Origin: Chionoecetes opilio
Lineage: Eukaryota; Arthropoda; Malacostraca; Decapoda; Majidae
Reading direction: 5' to 3'
Assembly (NCBI GenBank): GCA_016584305.1
Contig: JACEEZ010016288.1
Coordinates: 1-64,000 of the forward strand
Length of the DNA: 64,000 nt
The position numbers were made by a program, and so were the translations under genes. The notes beneath the pieces were generated by a model, which worked only from the letters and a program-made list of their open reading frames with translations, made no database searches and was not told the origin of the DNA. Of this stretch, positions 24,301-33,860 are shown in pieces. The stretch's first letter is position 1. Each line of letters begins with the position of its first letter.

Positions 24301-25740
24301 CAGGAATACCCTCCTTCATTTCTATTGCACTTACATCCGTAGTCGCTTAGACTACGGGTGTGAGGTTTATGGTGCGGCCTCACCTTCCCTCCTCCACAAG
24401 TTAGATGTAATCCAGAATAATGCCCTTCGTATAGCTTTGGGGGCCTTCAGGTCCTCCGCAGTCACAGCCCTTCAGGCAGAATCCTCCCTCTCCTCCCTGT
24501 CACACCGACGCTCCACCCTCCTTGTCCGCACCTACACCAAACTTGCCTCCTCCCCTAGCTGCCATGCCCTCGACTCCCTCCTCCTCCGACACGGGAGGGA
24601 ACCACTTCATGGCCCCTTGCCGTATCAAGCCCACACACCTTTCGTAGAGAGAGCCCTCTCCTTCTTTGCTTCTATCTGGGTGACTCCCCCCTCCTTTCGC
24701 ACTCTGGAGAAGACCTCTCCCCTGGGCCCTTGGTTTCCTCTCTCTTCTCTAATTTCTCTGTCCCTTCACACACCTACACCATGGTCCAAGGCTGCCTGTC
24801 CAGTGCAGGGCAGGTACCTTTTTTACTCCCTCCTACACACCCGCTACAGTAACTCCCTCCACATTTACACCGACGGCTCCCGTCTGCCAGCCCCTCCGTC
24901 TGTAGGTGCGGCCATGTTCATCCCGACCAGGTCACTTGCCACCGCCTGGAGGTTGCCACCCACTGCCTCCATCCTGACGGCAGAACTTTTTGCCATCAGG
25001 GAGGGCATCAAATATGCCACCACCGTGCCCCCCTCCTGTGCTGTAACCATCTTCACTGACTCCCTCATAGCCCTCCAACTTCTCCGACGTCACCGCCATC
25101 ACACTCACCATGCCCTTTGCTTTCACATCCACCACCTCTTGCTTCACTTATCCTCCTCTGGCCATGTCATCCACCTTCAGTGGGTGCCCTCCCACATTGG
25201 TGTCAGGGGCAACACTGTGGCCGACAGGGCGGCAGCGGAGGCACACTCCCTCCCCTCTCCCATAGACATGACCACAGACCTGACTGATTCACTGACTAAC
25301 CTTCAGACTACGTGCAACCGACACTGGGACACAGAGCTGACTGACGCCTTACAGTACACTTCACTTGGACGTATACGACAAGACACACGACACCACTGGT
25401 GGACCCACTCCCCAGCCGTGCCCTGGACACCGCAGTCACCAGACTGAGGATTGGCCACACCCGCCTCAACGCCCACCTACACAAACTGGGCATGACTGAT
25501 GACCCTCACTGCCCCTGGTGCCCCACATACCTGGACACACCTGAACACATCCTCCTGCAATGTCCTCGTCACCACTCCCACCGCACGGCACTCTTCCAAT
25601 CTCTATCCCCACTCCTCCTCCGCAGGCCAACTCTAGCTGACCTCCTGGGTGGCTCTCCAGACCCCGGCTTGGCCTTCAAAATTCTCAAACACACCAGGAC
25701 CTTCCTACACAAGTCGGGCCAACTGCACAGGATCTAACCT
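24301..25740 (+). pseudogene. LINE ORF2, RNase H domain and C-terminal CCHC
   Basis: Continues from the RT as DYGCEVYGAASPSLLHKLD and reaches an RNase H with all four acidic positions: IYTDGSRLP, LTAELFAIREGIKYA, IFTDSLIALQLL and NTVADRAA, preceded by WVPSHIGVRG. A further frame change near 25420 leads to the tail HCPWCPTYLDTPEHILLQCP, a C-x2-C-x8-H-x4-C-like motif typical of this LINE group, and a stop at 25737. RNase H degrades the RNA template during target-primed synthesis. Confidence 0.88.
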
Positions 25741-25982
25741 GCTAACCCATCTGCATACTGCACCTTCGGGGCACTAGAGGCTGTGGCACCACAGCCTGCA
25801 CGGCACCTTCAAACCACTGATCTATATAACATGGATCGCGGAAGCCTGGCTCAGCACTGGTTCCAACTGTCCGCCATCTTGCCAAAACCAAAACAAAGCC
25901 TTGTTTCTGCGGCTCGCCTTGCTGTCTGGTTGTGTTATCGCCTCGTCATGCCAAGCTGTGCTGCTATGTCCTGTACAAACAG

Positions 25983-26210
25983 ACACCACACACACACACA
26001 CACACGCACCCACCACACACACACACACACACACCCACACACACACCCACCCACCACACACCCACACCCACGACACACCCACACCCACACCCACACACAC
26101 ACCCACACCCACACACACACCTACACCCACACCCACACACACCCAGACACCCACACACACACACACACACACCACACACACACCCACACCCACTCCCCAC
26201 CCAGCCCATC
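25983..26210. repeat. CA/CCCA microsatellite
   Basis: About 230 bases of CACACA with regular CCCACA variants. The His/Thr/Pro-rich frames over it are translations of the repeat. Confidence 0.95.
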
Positions 26211-26408
26211 CACTCTTAATCCATCTACCCACTCCAGTCATCCACTTACTAGTTAAAAAAAAATATAGGTGGATATGGTATACTTTTTTTTATATAGGTA
26301 GATATAGATATAAGTATAATTTTTTATACTTGTTAACAATTAGTGGGGAACGAAAGCAGACCTGAGTGCGGTTATGATACAAATTATCATAGCGCTTCCT
26401 AATAAGCG

Positions 26409-26783
26409 GTGCTTGTTCTAATGGAGATAGCTTTATTTTGCAAAAAGAAAAAAAGAAGAAAAATATATATTTTGTGGTTAAAGTTAGGTTAGGTTTCATT
26501 ACAACCTATAAGATTAGGTTAGGTTTCATTAAAACCTTTAAGGTTAGCTAGGTTAGGTTTCATTAAAACCTATAAGGTTAAGTTAGGTTTCATTAAAACC
26601 TATAAGGTTAGGTTAGGTTTCATTAAAACCTTTAAGGTTAGCTAGGTTAGGTTTCATTAAAACCTATAAGGTTAGATTAGGTTTCATTAAAACCTATAAG
26701 GTTAGGTTAGGTTTCATTATTATTATTATTTTTTTTTTGGGGGGGGTTGCGCAAAAAAAAACTATCTCCATTGCAACAAGCAC
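26409..26783. mobile_element. Inverted-repeat element packed with a TTAGG-derived satellite
   Basis: GTGCTTGTTCTAATGGAGAT at 26409 is mirrored at 26762-26783 (20 of 22 positions), followed inward by TTTTGC/GCAAAA sequences. Nearly the whole interior is the satellite of the next entry. A degraded copy of the right end, with the same GGGGG-TTGCGCAAAAAAA junction, lies at 37960-38035, so this is a family and not a chance palindrome. No ORF is present. It is probably a non-autonomous DNA element that captured or grew a satellite. Confidence 0.6.
26478..26725 (+). repeat. 30-bp TTAGG-containing satellite with 94-bp higher-order period
   Basis: The word TTTCATT recurs at 26494, 26524, 26558, 26588, 26618, 26652, 26682 and 26712. 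Spacings are 30, 34, 30, 30, 34, 30 and 30, so every third step is 94 bases. Each unit is GGTTAGGTTAGG, TTTCATTAAAACC and TATAAG or TTTAAG; the 34-base units carry an extra GCTAG. The telomere-like part and a palindromic GGTTT...AAACC part alternate. Confidence 0.85.
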
Positions 26784-26789
26784 CTATTG

Positions 26790-27239
26790 TAGGCCAAGAA
26801 AAAATAGTTGATGTCTCTGAAAACGACCGCGAAACTTTCGTCCATTATTATCAAAAGTTGTTTCGTAGTCTATATGAAACCATAGTCGTTTCGTACACTC
26901 AGCTCAGAGTTGAACTTGACTACTAGAGTGACGAAACGACACCAGGTATGTACGAAAATACTCAAAATCAGAGTACGAAACTAACTACTTTCAATTCAAT
27001 ATACCTAATTAAGAAAGGTTTTTTGATTAGGCCAAAGGTTTTTTATTCATTTAAACTTCCTGTAATCCCCGAGAGTAGCTTCTATGGACCACTGTGGCCC
27101 GCGCCGTACCCGTGGCCGCGGCGGTACGGGGCTGACGCCGTTATAGTGGACGAAACTGCGCGTTCGCTCTTTAGGTCAGACACACACACACTCGGGGGCT
27201 AACACTGCACTCTTAGCCTCTCTCGCTTTACCACATACA
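26790..27239. other. Unclassified spacer
   Basis: Contains an ORF of 84 codons at 26948-27202 with no recognisable domain and a CA run at 27180-27190. The words GTGGACGAAACTGCGCG near 27148 resemble GGACGAGAACTGCGCGG near 63596 and a run-rich version near 38606, suggesting a further dispersed repeat. Confidence 0.35.
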
Positions 27240-27550
27240 CCACACCTGTCACTACACACCTGTACGGCCTCGCAACACACCTGTCACTACACACCTGTAC
27301 GACCTCGCAACACACCTGTCACTACACACCTGTACGGCCTCTCAAGACACCTGTCACTAAACACCTGTGCGGCCTCGCAACACACCTGTCACTACACACC
27401 TGTACGGCCTCGCAATACATCTGTCACTATACACCTGTACGGCCTCGCAAGACACCGGTCACTACACACCTGTACGGCCTCGCAACACACCTGTACGGCC
27501 TCGCAAGACACCTGTCACTACACACCTGTACGGCCTCGCAACACACCTGT
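27240..27550 (+). repeat. 35-bp minisatellite, about nine copies
   Basis: Units contain CACCTGTCACTACACACCTG followed by TACGGCCTCGCAA and repeat every 35 bases from about 27242. One shortened unit lies near 27480-27510. Confidence 0.9.
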
Positions 27551-27614
27551 TGTCTGTGTAACACCGTAAATAAATGACTTGGAAGGTTCGACGATGCACT
27601 AGGTTGGAAGTTTA

Positions 27615-27716
27615 GAGTAGTAGGTGTTAATAGTAGTTGTAGGTGGTAATAGTAGTAGTAGGTGGTAATAGTAGTAGTAGTAGTAGGTGTTAATAGTAGT
27701 AGTAGGTGGTAATATA
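27615..27716. repeat. GTA-rich tandem repeat
   Basis: Imperfect repeats of AGTAGTAGTAGGTGGTAAT and AGTAGTAGGTGTTAAT type. No coding content. Confidence 0.7.
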
Positions 27717-27938
27717 GGCTATCACATGCCAGCAGCCAACACCCAGCCACTGCCTGGGCCGGCCCATGTATTTGTTTTGGTGTTGGCAAGATGGTGGCTG
27801 GTGGCTGGTGGCTGACTTCAGTATCTCGGCCACAGCTAGCCCAGATCCGCGATCCATGTTATATAGATCAGTGCTTCAAACCCCCAACAACAACAACAAT
27901 GTTGCTGTCAACAAAATACTGTTGTCATGGCAACGTTG

Positions 27939-28068
27939 TACCGTACATCACACTATAGTCGCCACTCACTCGCCACTGCACTAATGTCGCCAGGCACAAT
28001 ATATTACGAATTTTAGCATCACTACAGCCTTGTATGTGCCACTGAAGACATGTAGTGTGATGTAAATA
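27939..28068. repeat. Half-copy of the foldback MITE at 28411
   Basis: From TACCGTACATCACACTATAG to the GTGCCACTGAAGACATGTAG segment it matches the left arm of the element at 28411-28674. A run-rich third copy lies at 38130-38245. Confidence 0.65.
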
Positions 28069-28410
28069 CATTTATTTTCAAAGACAGTTTGTTTTGTGTT
28101 GAGTTTAGGGTCGGTGCTTGTGAGGGAATTATTGGCACTTGGAAGGCTGTCTTGCACATGGCGGGGTAAGTAGCGGGCTTGGCTTGTGTGTGTCTAGCCA
28201 AGCTAAACAAACTGAAGGTAACGTCACCTCCTCTTAGCCGCGCATGGGGAAGTGACGTCAATAAGAATTAAGAGGGCGAGGAGGGGGGAAGTGTTACAGA
28301 GAACGAAATTTTAGATTAATTGTACCGTATCCTAATGTAAATTATTATTCGGCTTATGTTGGTACAAAGAGTAGTGGTAATTAATTAAGAACTAAAGTTG
28401 AACCATTGTT

Positions 28411-28674
28411 TACCGTAGATAACAATATATAGTCGCCAGTCACTCGCCACTGCACTAATGTCGCCAGGCACATTATATTATACGAATTTAGCATCACAAC
28501 AGACTTTTATGTGCCACTGAAGACATGTAGTGTGATGTACATAACATAAACTACTGTACATGCCTCTTCAATGGCACATAAAAGACTGTAGTGATGCTAC
28601 AATTCACAATATATGGCGCCTGGCCACATTAGTGTAGTAGCAAGTGACTGGCGACTATAGTGTTATCTACGGTA
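28411..28674. mobile_element. Foldback MITE
   Basis: TACCGTAGATAACA at 28411 is mirrored by TGTTATCTACGGTA ending at 28674, and the two halves are reverse complements over about 110 bases with a short middle. Shared words are GTCGCCAGTCAC, GGCGCC/GCCAGGC, AGCATCAC and GTGCCA. It is non-coding, and its superfamily is not identifiable from the ends. Confidence 0.7.
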
Positions 28675-28985
28675 GGTGGTACATGATAATTTATAAGACA
28701 TGATTTCAACTTTAAGATATAAGATAAGATATAAGATATTGTGAGTTCTGTTCCTCATATTTCCCTCAACTCTCTCCTCTTCTCATACTTCCCCTGACTG
28801 TCTTTCCTCCTCCTTTACCACTCATTCTATCTTGTGTGGTCTAATTAATGGATTTTCATAATCATGCTATCTTTCTTTTTATATTATAATTCTTACACTG
28901 TATGCAGTTCAGGGAGGTAAATAATAAGCAGTTATACTATACCACAATATGCTTTATTTGTTACCACCTTATCTTTTTAGTTGTT

Positions 28986-31000
28986 TTATTTTTCTTTGTA
29001 CCTTCCAGGAAGTATCTGCAATTCTCTGTTAAATTTCTCATTCTGAAAATACTCTACATTTACAAAGTATTTTACTACTTCTTCAGGTACCCTTACATGT
29101 GTACTAATTAACCTACTTAGATTACTCATACAATTATTACCTGGTTTTAATAATTTCTTTCCATGATAGCTCACAAACATTCTCTCCATTTGCTGTAGTT
29201 GTTCATAAAACTCATCAGATGGCGTCATCAGTTTTCCATCATTCCTACAAATTTCCCCTATCCAGGTATTATCTTCTGGTGTTACATTTCTTCCAATAAA
29301 GGCAAACTGGGGGAACTTGTGAGCAATAAACCCACCCAAATATTGCAATCCCTCTACCTCCACACAATCTTCGAAAGTTCCTTCTTCAACATTGAAGGAA
29401 TTACAGGCTTCTTTGTTTTTTGGGTCACATGAGAAGAGCATTGCTGAAAGCATAAGTTCAGAATCAATTGATTCAGCTTCAGTTGTGACTGATTGACCAG
29501 CATAATACATTTTGGAAGAGACATTCCTGACAATGAGACATCTTTGTTTTCCTTGTCTGTGTTGTAGTTACTCCCAACTAACTCACAGTTTTTGCCAAGA
29601 AGAAATGACCTTATTCTAAATTTAACTTGAACTGCATTTGGATGCTGATAGCAGGCTCCCATTTGTCTCAGATAACCAAAGAAATGTTCAAGGCCATCTT
29701 GATTTAATCTGTAGGTCATGTGTATTTCACTCGAATTTTGTGTAAAGGAATTCATACACTTGAGCAAAGACTGACATGATACAAGCATTCCCTTTTGAAA
29801 GGGATACAAACAATTATTTATGCCAACTTTCATATTTTTCATAGTGTTCGTCATTGATTGCAGAATGTTATTTTGTTCTGATAGGTTGATGCCATAAGCA
29901 GCTCTGGACGTTTTTTTGTCACAAGGTGCTCTAGAATTAAATATATCAAACCATGAATCAACTAGTTCTATGAACTTGCTTGTATCATCCCAGTCTTTGC
30001 TCTTAAGTAGTCCTAGCTCTCCAAAGTATTTTATGGTTTTAGCAGTGGTTTCTGAAAGCAACTGAGCAGCAAGTTTAACATTCATTCTTTTGACACCTTG
30101 AACATTAATGTGCTTATGAGACAAACGGTGTGCTGTTTTTAGATCATGCTCACTTATAATGATAGTTTCTCTAACACAGCTGTTAGTCACAGTTTGTTTG
30201 GAATTACCATCTAAAGTGAATCCATGATCTAAAAGATTATTTCTAACCAGCTTTAGTAAGTGGGGAGCATCAGCAAACACATAGACCTGCCGAGTAGAAT
30301 CACCTGGATTTGTAAAACATGTATTATTTATATTTAGATCCAAAGAATTCCACAAACTCACATATGTGGAACCAAGATCATTAACCATAGCCACCACAAT
30401 AAAACCAGTTTCTTCCACTCCCTGAATTATGTCAAACAAAATGTCTTTCGTCATATTCGTGTCAAAATTATGGTACAAAATTTGTTTCCAGGCCATTGTT
30501 AATCCTCTAAGCATCACACACTAAACTTTTTTCGTTGGGTCGTAAAGGGTGTCTTGTCCCTTATCATATGACCATTCGTGTGACACTGATGTTTCATCAA
30601 ATGAAATGACACAGAGACGTTCATACTCTGACATTGTGGAAGCGTTGTGTTTTAGCAAGTTCAGACTGGCGTAACACCCCTGGCTCTACATTAAGTTTGA
30701 TACCCATCTACATTGTGGCTTCGGAAGGCAGAGGATTTTCCACTTCTCCCTTATGAAGCGATAAGCCTTTGGACTTAAGCTTTTTAAAGTGACAGCTTGG
30801 CAATGTCGTCTTCTTTCCATTTCGATACAGCTTACCTGTGACAATTGACTTAATCTGAGCTGAGGTAAAAATGCCACTTAGAGATTTGGAAACACAAATT
30901 TTTACATTCCATTTTTGCATTATATAATTGTTCTTTAATGAATCTATTTTTCCCAGACATTTAAAATTTTCAACTTTTAAAGAATATTTTTCCCTATTTA
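28986..31000 (-). pseudogene. P-element-type (THAP9-like) transposase, broken
   Basis: The core ORF at 29354-30517 (387 codons) carries P-element transposase features: a cut-and-paste RNase H-like region reading VAMVNDLGSTYVSLWNSLDL, YVFADAPHLLKLVRNNLLDH, and the family signature DGLEHFFGYLRQMGACYQHP. Upstream in the same sense lie the first catalytic aspartate in VISFDETSVSHEWSYDKG (about 30560-30630) and an N-terminal segment TLKSLSPKAYRFIREKW (about 30760-30810), joined across a TAG stop near 30520 and a frame change near 30720. Downstream, after a frame change near 29508, a C-terminal region runs to the stop at 28986 with VEGLQYLGGFIAHKFPQFAF. No THAP zinc finger is visible upstream of 31000, so the DNA-binding end is missing. 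No terminal repeats were identified. P-like elements are known from several arthropods, and this copy is not active as written. Confidence 0.8.
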
Positions 31001-31067
31001 CAGCTGCAAGCTCAGCTTAAGATTATTTACAACTGCAGACATTTGCTCATAAATTTAAACATGTTTT

Positions 31068-31225
31068 TTGCTGCAAGTTGCTTCATCTTGTCCATCCTGC
31101 TGCAGCACCTTCGGGTGTGAACTAGCCCCAATGAGGCTTGTGGGTTCCATGCAGGCTGAAATAAGCATCAAGCAATTAATTATAATGAATGCAATGTGGG
31201 AAGCACGACTAATGAAGAATAAAAT
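31068..31225. repeat. Dispersed repeat shared with 35563-35715
   Basis: About 155 bases containing CTTGTCCATCCTGCTGCAGC and GCATCAAGCAATTAATTATA match 35563-35715, where the copy is slightly run-expanded. No gene is seen. It could be a terminal segment of a larger element. Confidence 0.65.
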
Positions 31226-31327
31226 AATTAGGATTTTATATAAAATGTAGGGGAAAAGTTGAAGTGTCTTTTTTTAGTATGAATATTGGTTACACATCCA
31301 GTAATTTTAATATCTATCTATACACCA

Positions 31328-32408
31328 GGGGCCAGATGCTGAGAGTGAGCTAGGGCGCCCTATCCACTAGGGCGCCTGTGGTAAGGCGAAACGCCCTCCC
31401 ACCGCAATGCTCAGTCGAGACTGCTGCCTTAGTGGCACCCCTAAAGGCGCTGAAAACTAAGGCATGGTCAGACCCTGACTTAGTGAGCTGCTGTGGGCCT
31501 TTGACAGACATTCATCTTCTGTTTATAAAGCAAATACAGCCTTGTTTCAGTTCCTACAACGTAACAATTGGTGTTTACGTATTAATAGTGTTGCAAGGTG
31601 TGTATGAATTGATCGTGCAAGACTAATGCGGCATTATAGGGTGTTATATGCTGGTGATAAGAAATGTTGTGTTGTGTGTTGGTTAGGGGCGGGCGGCGGG
31701 CGGCAGGTGCTCCGCCCGCACTAAAATGTTGTGCTATTACACGGTATTATCATACTACCAGATGATATTTAGGACAGCTGAACATAGTATCATCTTCACG
31801 AGACATTAGTGCATATCATGAATGCATAAAACTTGCAGTAAACTATACCTATATAATAAGATAATGAGAGCAAAATGAAATCGTGTATAAACTTTTTTTC
31901 ACCTTTTTTTATTCATCTTCTCCTTATTCCTGGAATGTTGCTTGCATTAAATTTTCACTCACTGTCCCGGAATCGGCACACCTTAACGATTATCATGGTG
32001 TATGGCACGTCCTAATGCAAAAATATATAAGTGGTCAAAACCTGCGTTGAACGTCAAACTTGTGATGAAACAGCTTTTGGCGGGGGAGAGCGGTGTGTCC
32101 TTGCCATAAGTGCTTGGTTAGGGAGGGAGGGACAACATTCCTTGCTTCAGCAGAGACGTGTTCAAGCCTTGTGATTGGTCGAAGCTGCCTAAGCAGCGCT
32201 CAGATAGGCAACGTGATTGGCTAGTAGGATTCTCGGACCACGCCCACGCCATAGGCTTTGGAGGTGTAAGGCAGTGCAAAAGCGCCTGAACTTTCGACTG
32301 TACATGGGCTTTAGTCGGTGCCTTAGCCGGGCCGTTACAAAAGCGCCTGAAGACGGGTAAGGCGCTCTTTTCGCCTTACCTCTATGGCACTTCTCAGCAT
32401 CTCCCCCC
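31328..32408. mobile_element. Non-autonomous DNA transposon, about 1.08 kb
   Basis: GGGGCCAGATGCTGAGAGTG at 31328 is mirrored by CACTTCTCAGCATCTCCCCC at 32389-32408, giving 15-17 bp inverted ends. Internally, the ends share repeated GGCGCC/AAGGCG and AAGCGCCTGA motifs. There is no ORF of transposase type. Target duplication is ambiguous because both ends run into G/C. PIF-like ends also begin GGGGCC, but that alone does not assign it. Confidence 0.55.
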
Positions 32409-32439
32409 AGGCTGACATCACCCAGGAGGGTAGACATTT

Positions 32440-32770
32440 TTCTAACAGCAAACACCTGAGCTGCACATCCTCTCTCTTCAATTTGACCCGCATACACCCT
32501 TCCTACCACCAGTGCCGGATTTAGGAGTGGGCAAAGTGGGCAGCTGCCCAGGGGCCTCCACAATCAGGGGGCCTCCACAAAATGGGGCAAACTGCCAAAC
32601 TGGGGCCTGATCGGGGCCTCCACATATTACAATTTTTGTTCATATATATTTATTTACTTAATACTTCTGGTATTATTCTAGTGTTTGCCCATACTCTCCC
32701 CTCTCCCCCAAATCAAGTTTGGGGACCTGGGCTAATGCGAGATATTTGGCTGGGGTACAAAATATGCGTC
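32440..32770. repeat. Repeat with hAT-like terminus, copied nearby in both orientations
   Basis: CAGTGCCGGATTTAGGAGTG near 32510 and GGGCAGCTGCCCAGGGGCCT resemble one end of hAT elements. The following 250 bases reappear in run-rich form at about 33590-33860 (same sense) and 34575-34745 (opposite sense), and the GCTGCCCAGGGGCCTCC word recurs near 35440. An inverted pair of ends would fit a transposon of about 2 kb, but the corrupted copies prevent proof. Confidence 0.45.
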
Positions 32771-32907
32771 GCAACCACATAGTTTTTGAGTTAGGGGTGT
32801 TGAACATTTTTCCTAGATCTAGGGAAAATTCATTGGATTTCTTCTGCGTCCAGAGACGTGTGAACCTGCCGATATTCACAGAATGATGCATATATATAGG
32901 GTTGTAT

Positions 32908-32990
32908 GGGAGGCGATAGCAGAGTGGCTAGCGTCACAGAGTGGCGTTCTCGAAGACCCGAGTTCGAACCCGTGTGAGACCATAATCCCC
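32908..32990 (+). repeat. tRNA-derived SINE head (Ser/Leu-like)
   Basis: GGCGATAGCAGAGTGGCTAG matches a class II A box, and GAGTTCGAACCC at 32960-32971 matches the B box, 40 bases apart, as in an RNA polymerase III promoter. Folding into a standard cloverleaf is poor, so it is called a SINE head or tRNA relic and not a tRNA gene. Shortly after its end the run-rich zone begins. Confidence 0.5.
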
Positions 32991-33147
32991 TTAAAAATTT
33001 TCTGCACGCGATGGCCTAAGAAAAACCCCCCCCCAAACCATTGCCCCCGGGCCCATAAACCCCTAAATTCGGGGGAAAAAAAAAAAACAAACCCCTTTTT
33101 AACCCCCCGGAATTTTTTAAATTTTTTGGGTGGCCCAAAAAATTTGG

Positions 33148-33860
33148 GGCACGTCCTAATGGGCAAAAAATAAATTTTTTTAAAAATTTTGGGGGTCAAA
33201 AAAAACCTTTTCCCCCCGGGTTGAACCTTTTTTCAAAACCCTTGGGGGGGGGGGGGGGGTTTTTTTAAAATAAAACCGGCATTTTGGGGCGGGGGACCCG
33301 GGGCCTTCCAAACCCCGGGAAGGGGGAAGGGGCCTTTTCCCCTTTACCAGGACTTTTTAAACCCTTGGTAAATTTCCCAAGGGGTGTTTTTTAAAGAAAA
33401 ACCCAAATAGGCCCCCTGTTCTTAATTTGGACCCGCCCACCCCCAACCTTTGGGGGGTTAAAGGAGGGGGAAAAAGGGGGCCTGCCCCGGGGGCCCCTTA
33501 CTCCAGGGGGCCTTAACAAAAGGGCCTGAAACGGGGTAAGGGGCCCCCCTTTTTTTGTTCCTCATAATTTAATTTACAATACCCGGGGTAAATTTTTTTT
33601 TCCCCAACCAAACACCCCAAACCCTTCCTCCTTCAATTTTGGGGGGGGTAAAAACCCTTCCAACCCCCCAAGTTTTTGGATTTAAAGGGGGGTTGCCACC
33701 TAAATCAGGGGAAAACGGGGGGAAATTTCCGGGGGCCAAGGGGGCCTCCCATATTACAAATTTTGCATTATATTTTTTAATTGTTTTTGGGGGGGTTTTA
33801 CGGGTTTTCCCCTACCCCCCCCCAAACAATTTTGGGGAAAACCCGGGTCGAAAGGTGGGG
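33148..33860 (+). repeat. Degraded direct copy of 32005-32770
   Basis: The order of landmarks is conserved: CACGTCCTAATG, GGTTGAAC, GGGGTAAGG, TCCTTCAATTT, CATATTACAA and the CCCCAAACAA stretch. Differences are mostly run expansions. Confidence 0.5.

Larger units (their letters stand above)
20142..25815 (+). mobile_element. LINE copy B (jockey/I-type with RNase H), near full length
   Basis: A 5.67-kb non-LTR retrotransposon with 5' leader, ORF1 with three zinc knuckles, ORF2 with an AP-type endonuclease, reverse transcriptase, RNase H and a C-terminal CCHC motif, and a short 3' UTR ending near 25815. The presence of RNase H after the RT places it near the I, LOA or R1 groups of the jockey superfamily. 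I do not assign the clade. It has only a handful of frameshifts and one clear stop. It is followed by DNA unrelated to the flank of copy A, so the two arms end exactly at the element end. Confidence 0.9.

Noticed and set aside
13781..25815. Simple fold-back assembly artefact
   Set aside because: Both outer boundaries coincide with the LINE 3' end and flanks differ, and the arms have independent indels, so two insertions are the simpler reading, though read support is still needed.
25783..26365. Overlapping frames of 139-157 codons rich in His, Thr, Val and Gly
   Set aside because: They are translations of the CA repeat in different frames.
26478..26725. Chromosome end or telomere
   Set aside because: TTAGG words are interrupted every 12 bases by a fixed non-telomeric segment and the array is internal to a transposon-like unit.
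27240..27550. CRISPR-like repeat array
   Set aside because: Units of 35 bases are contiguous with no unique spacers, and the genome is eukaryotic.
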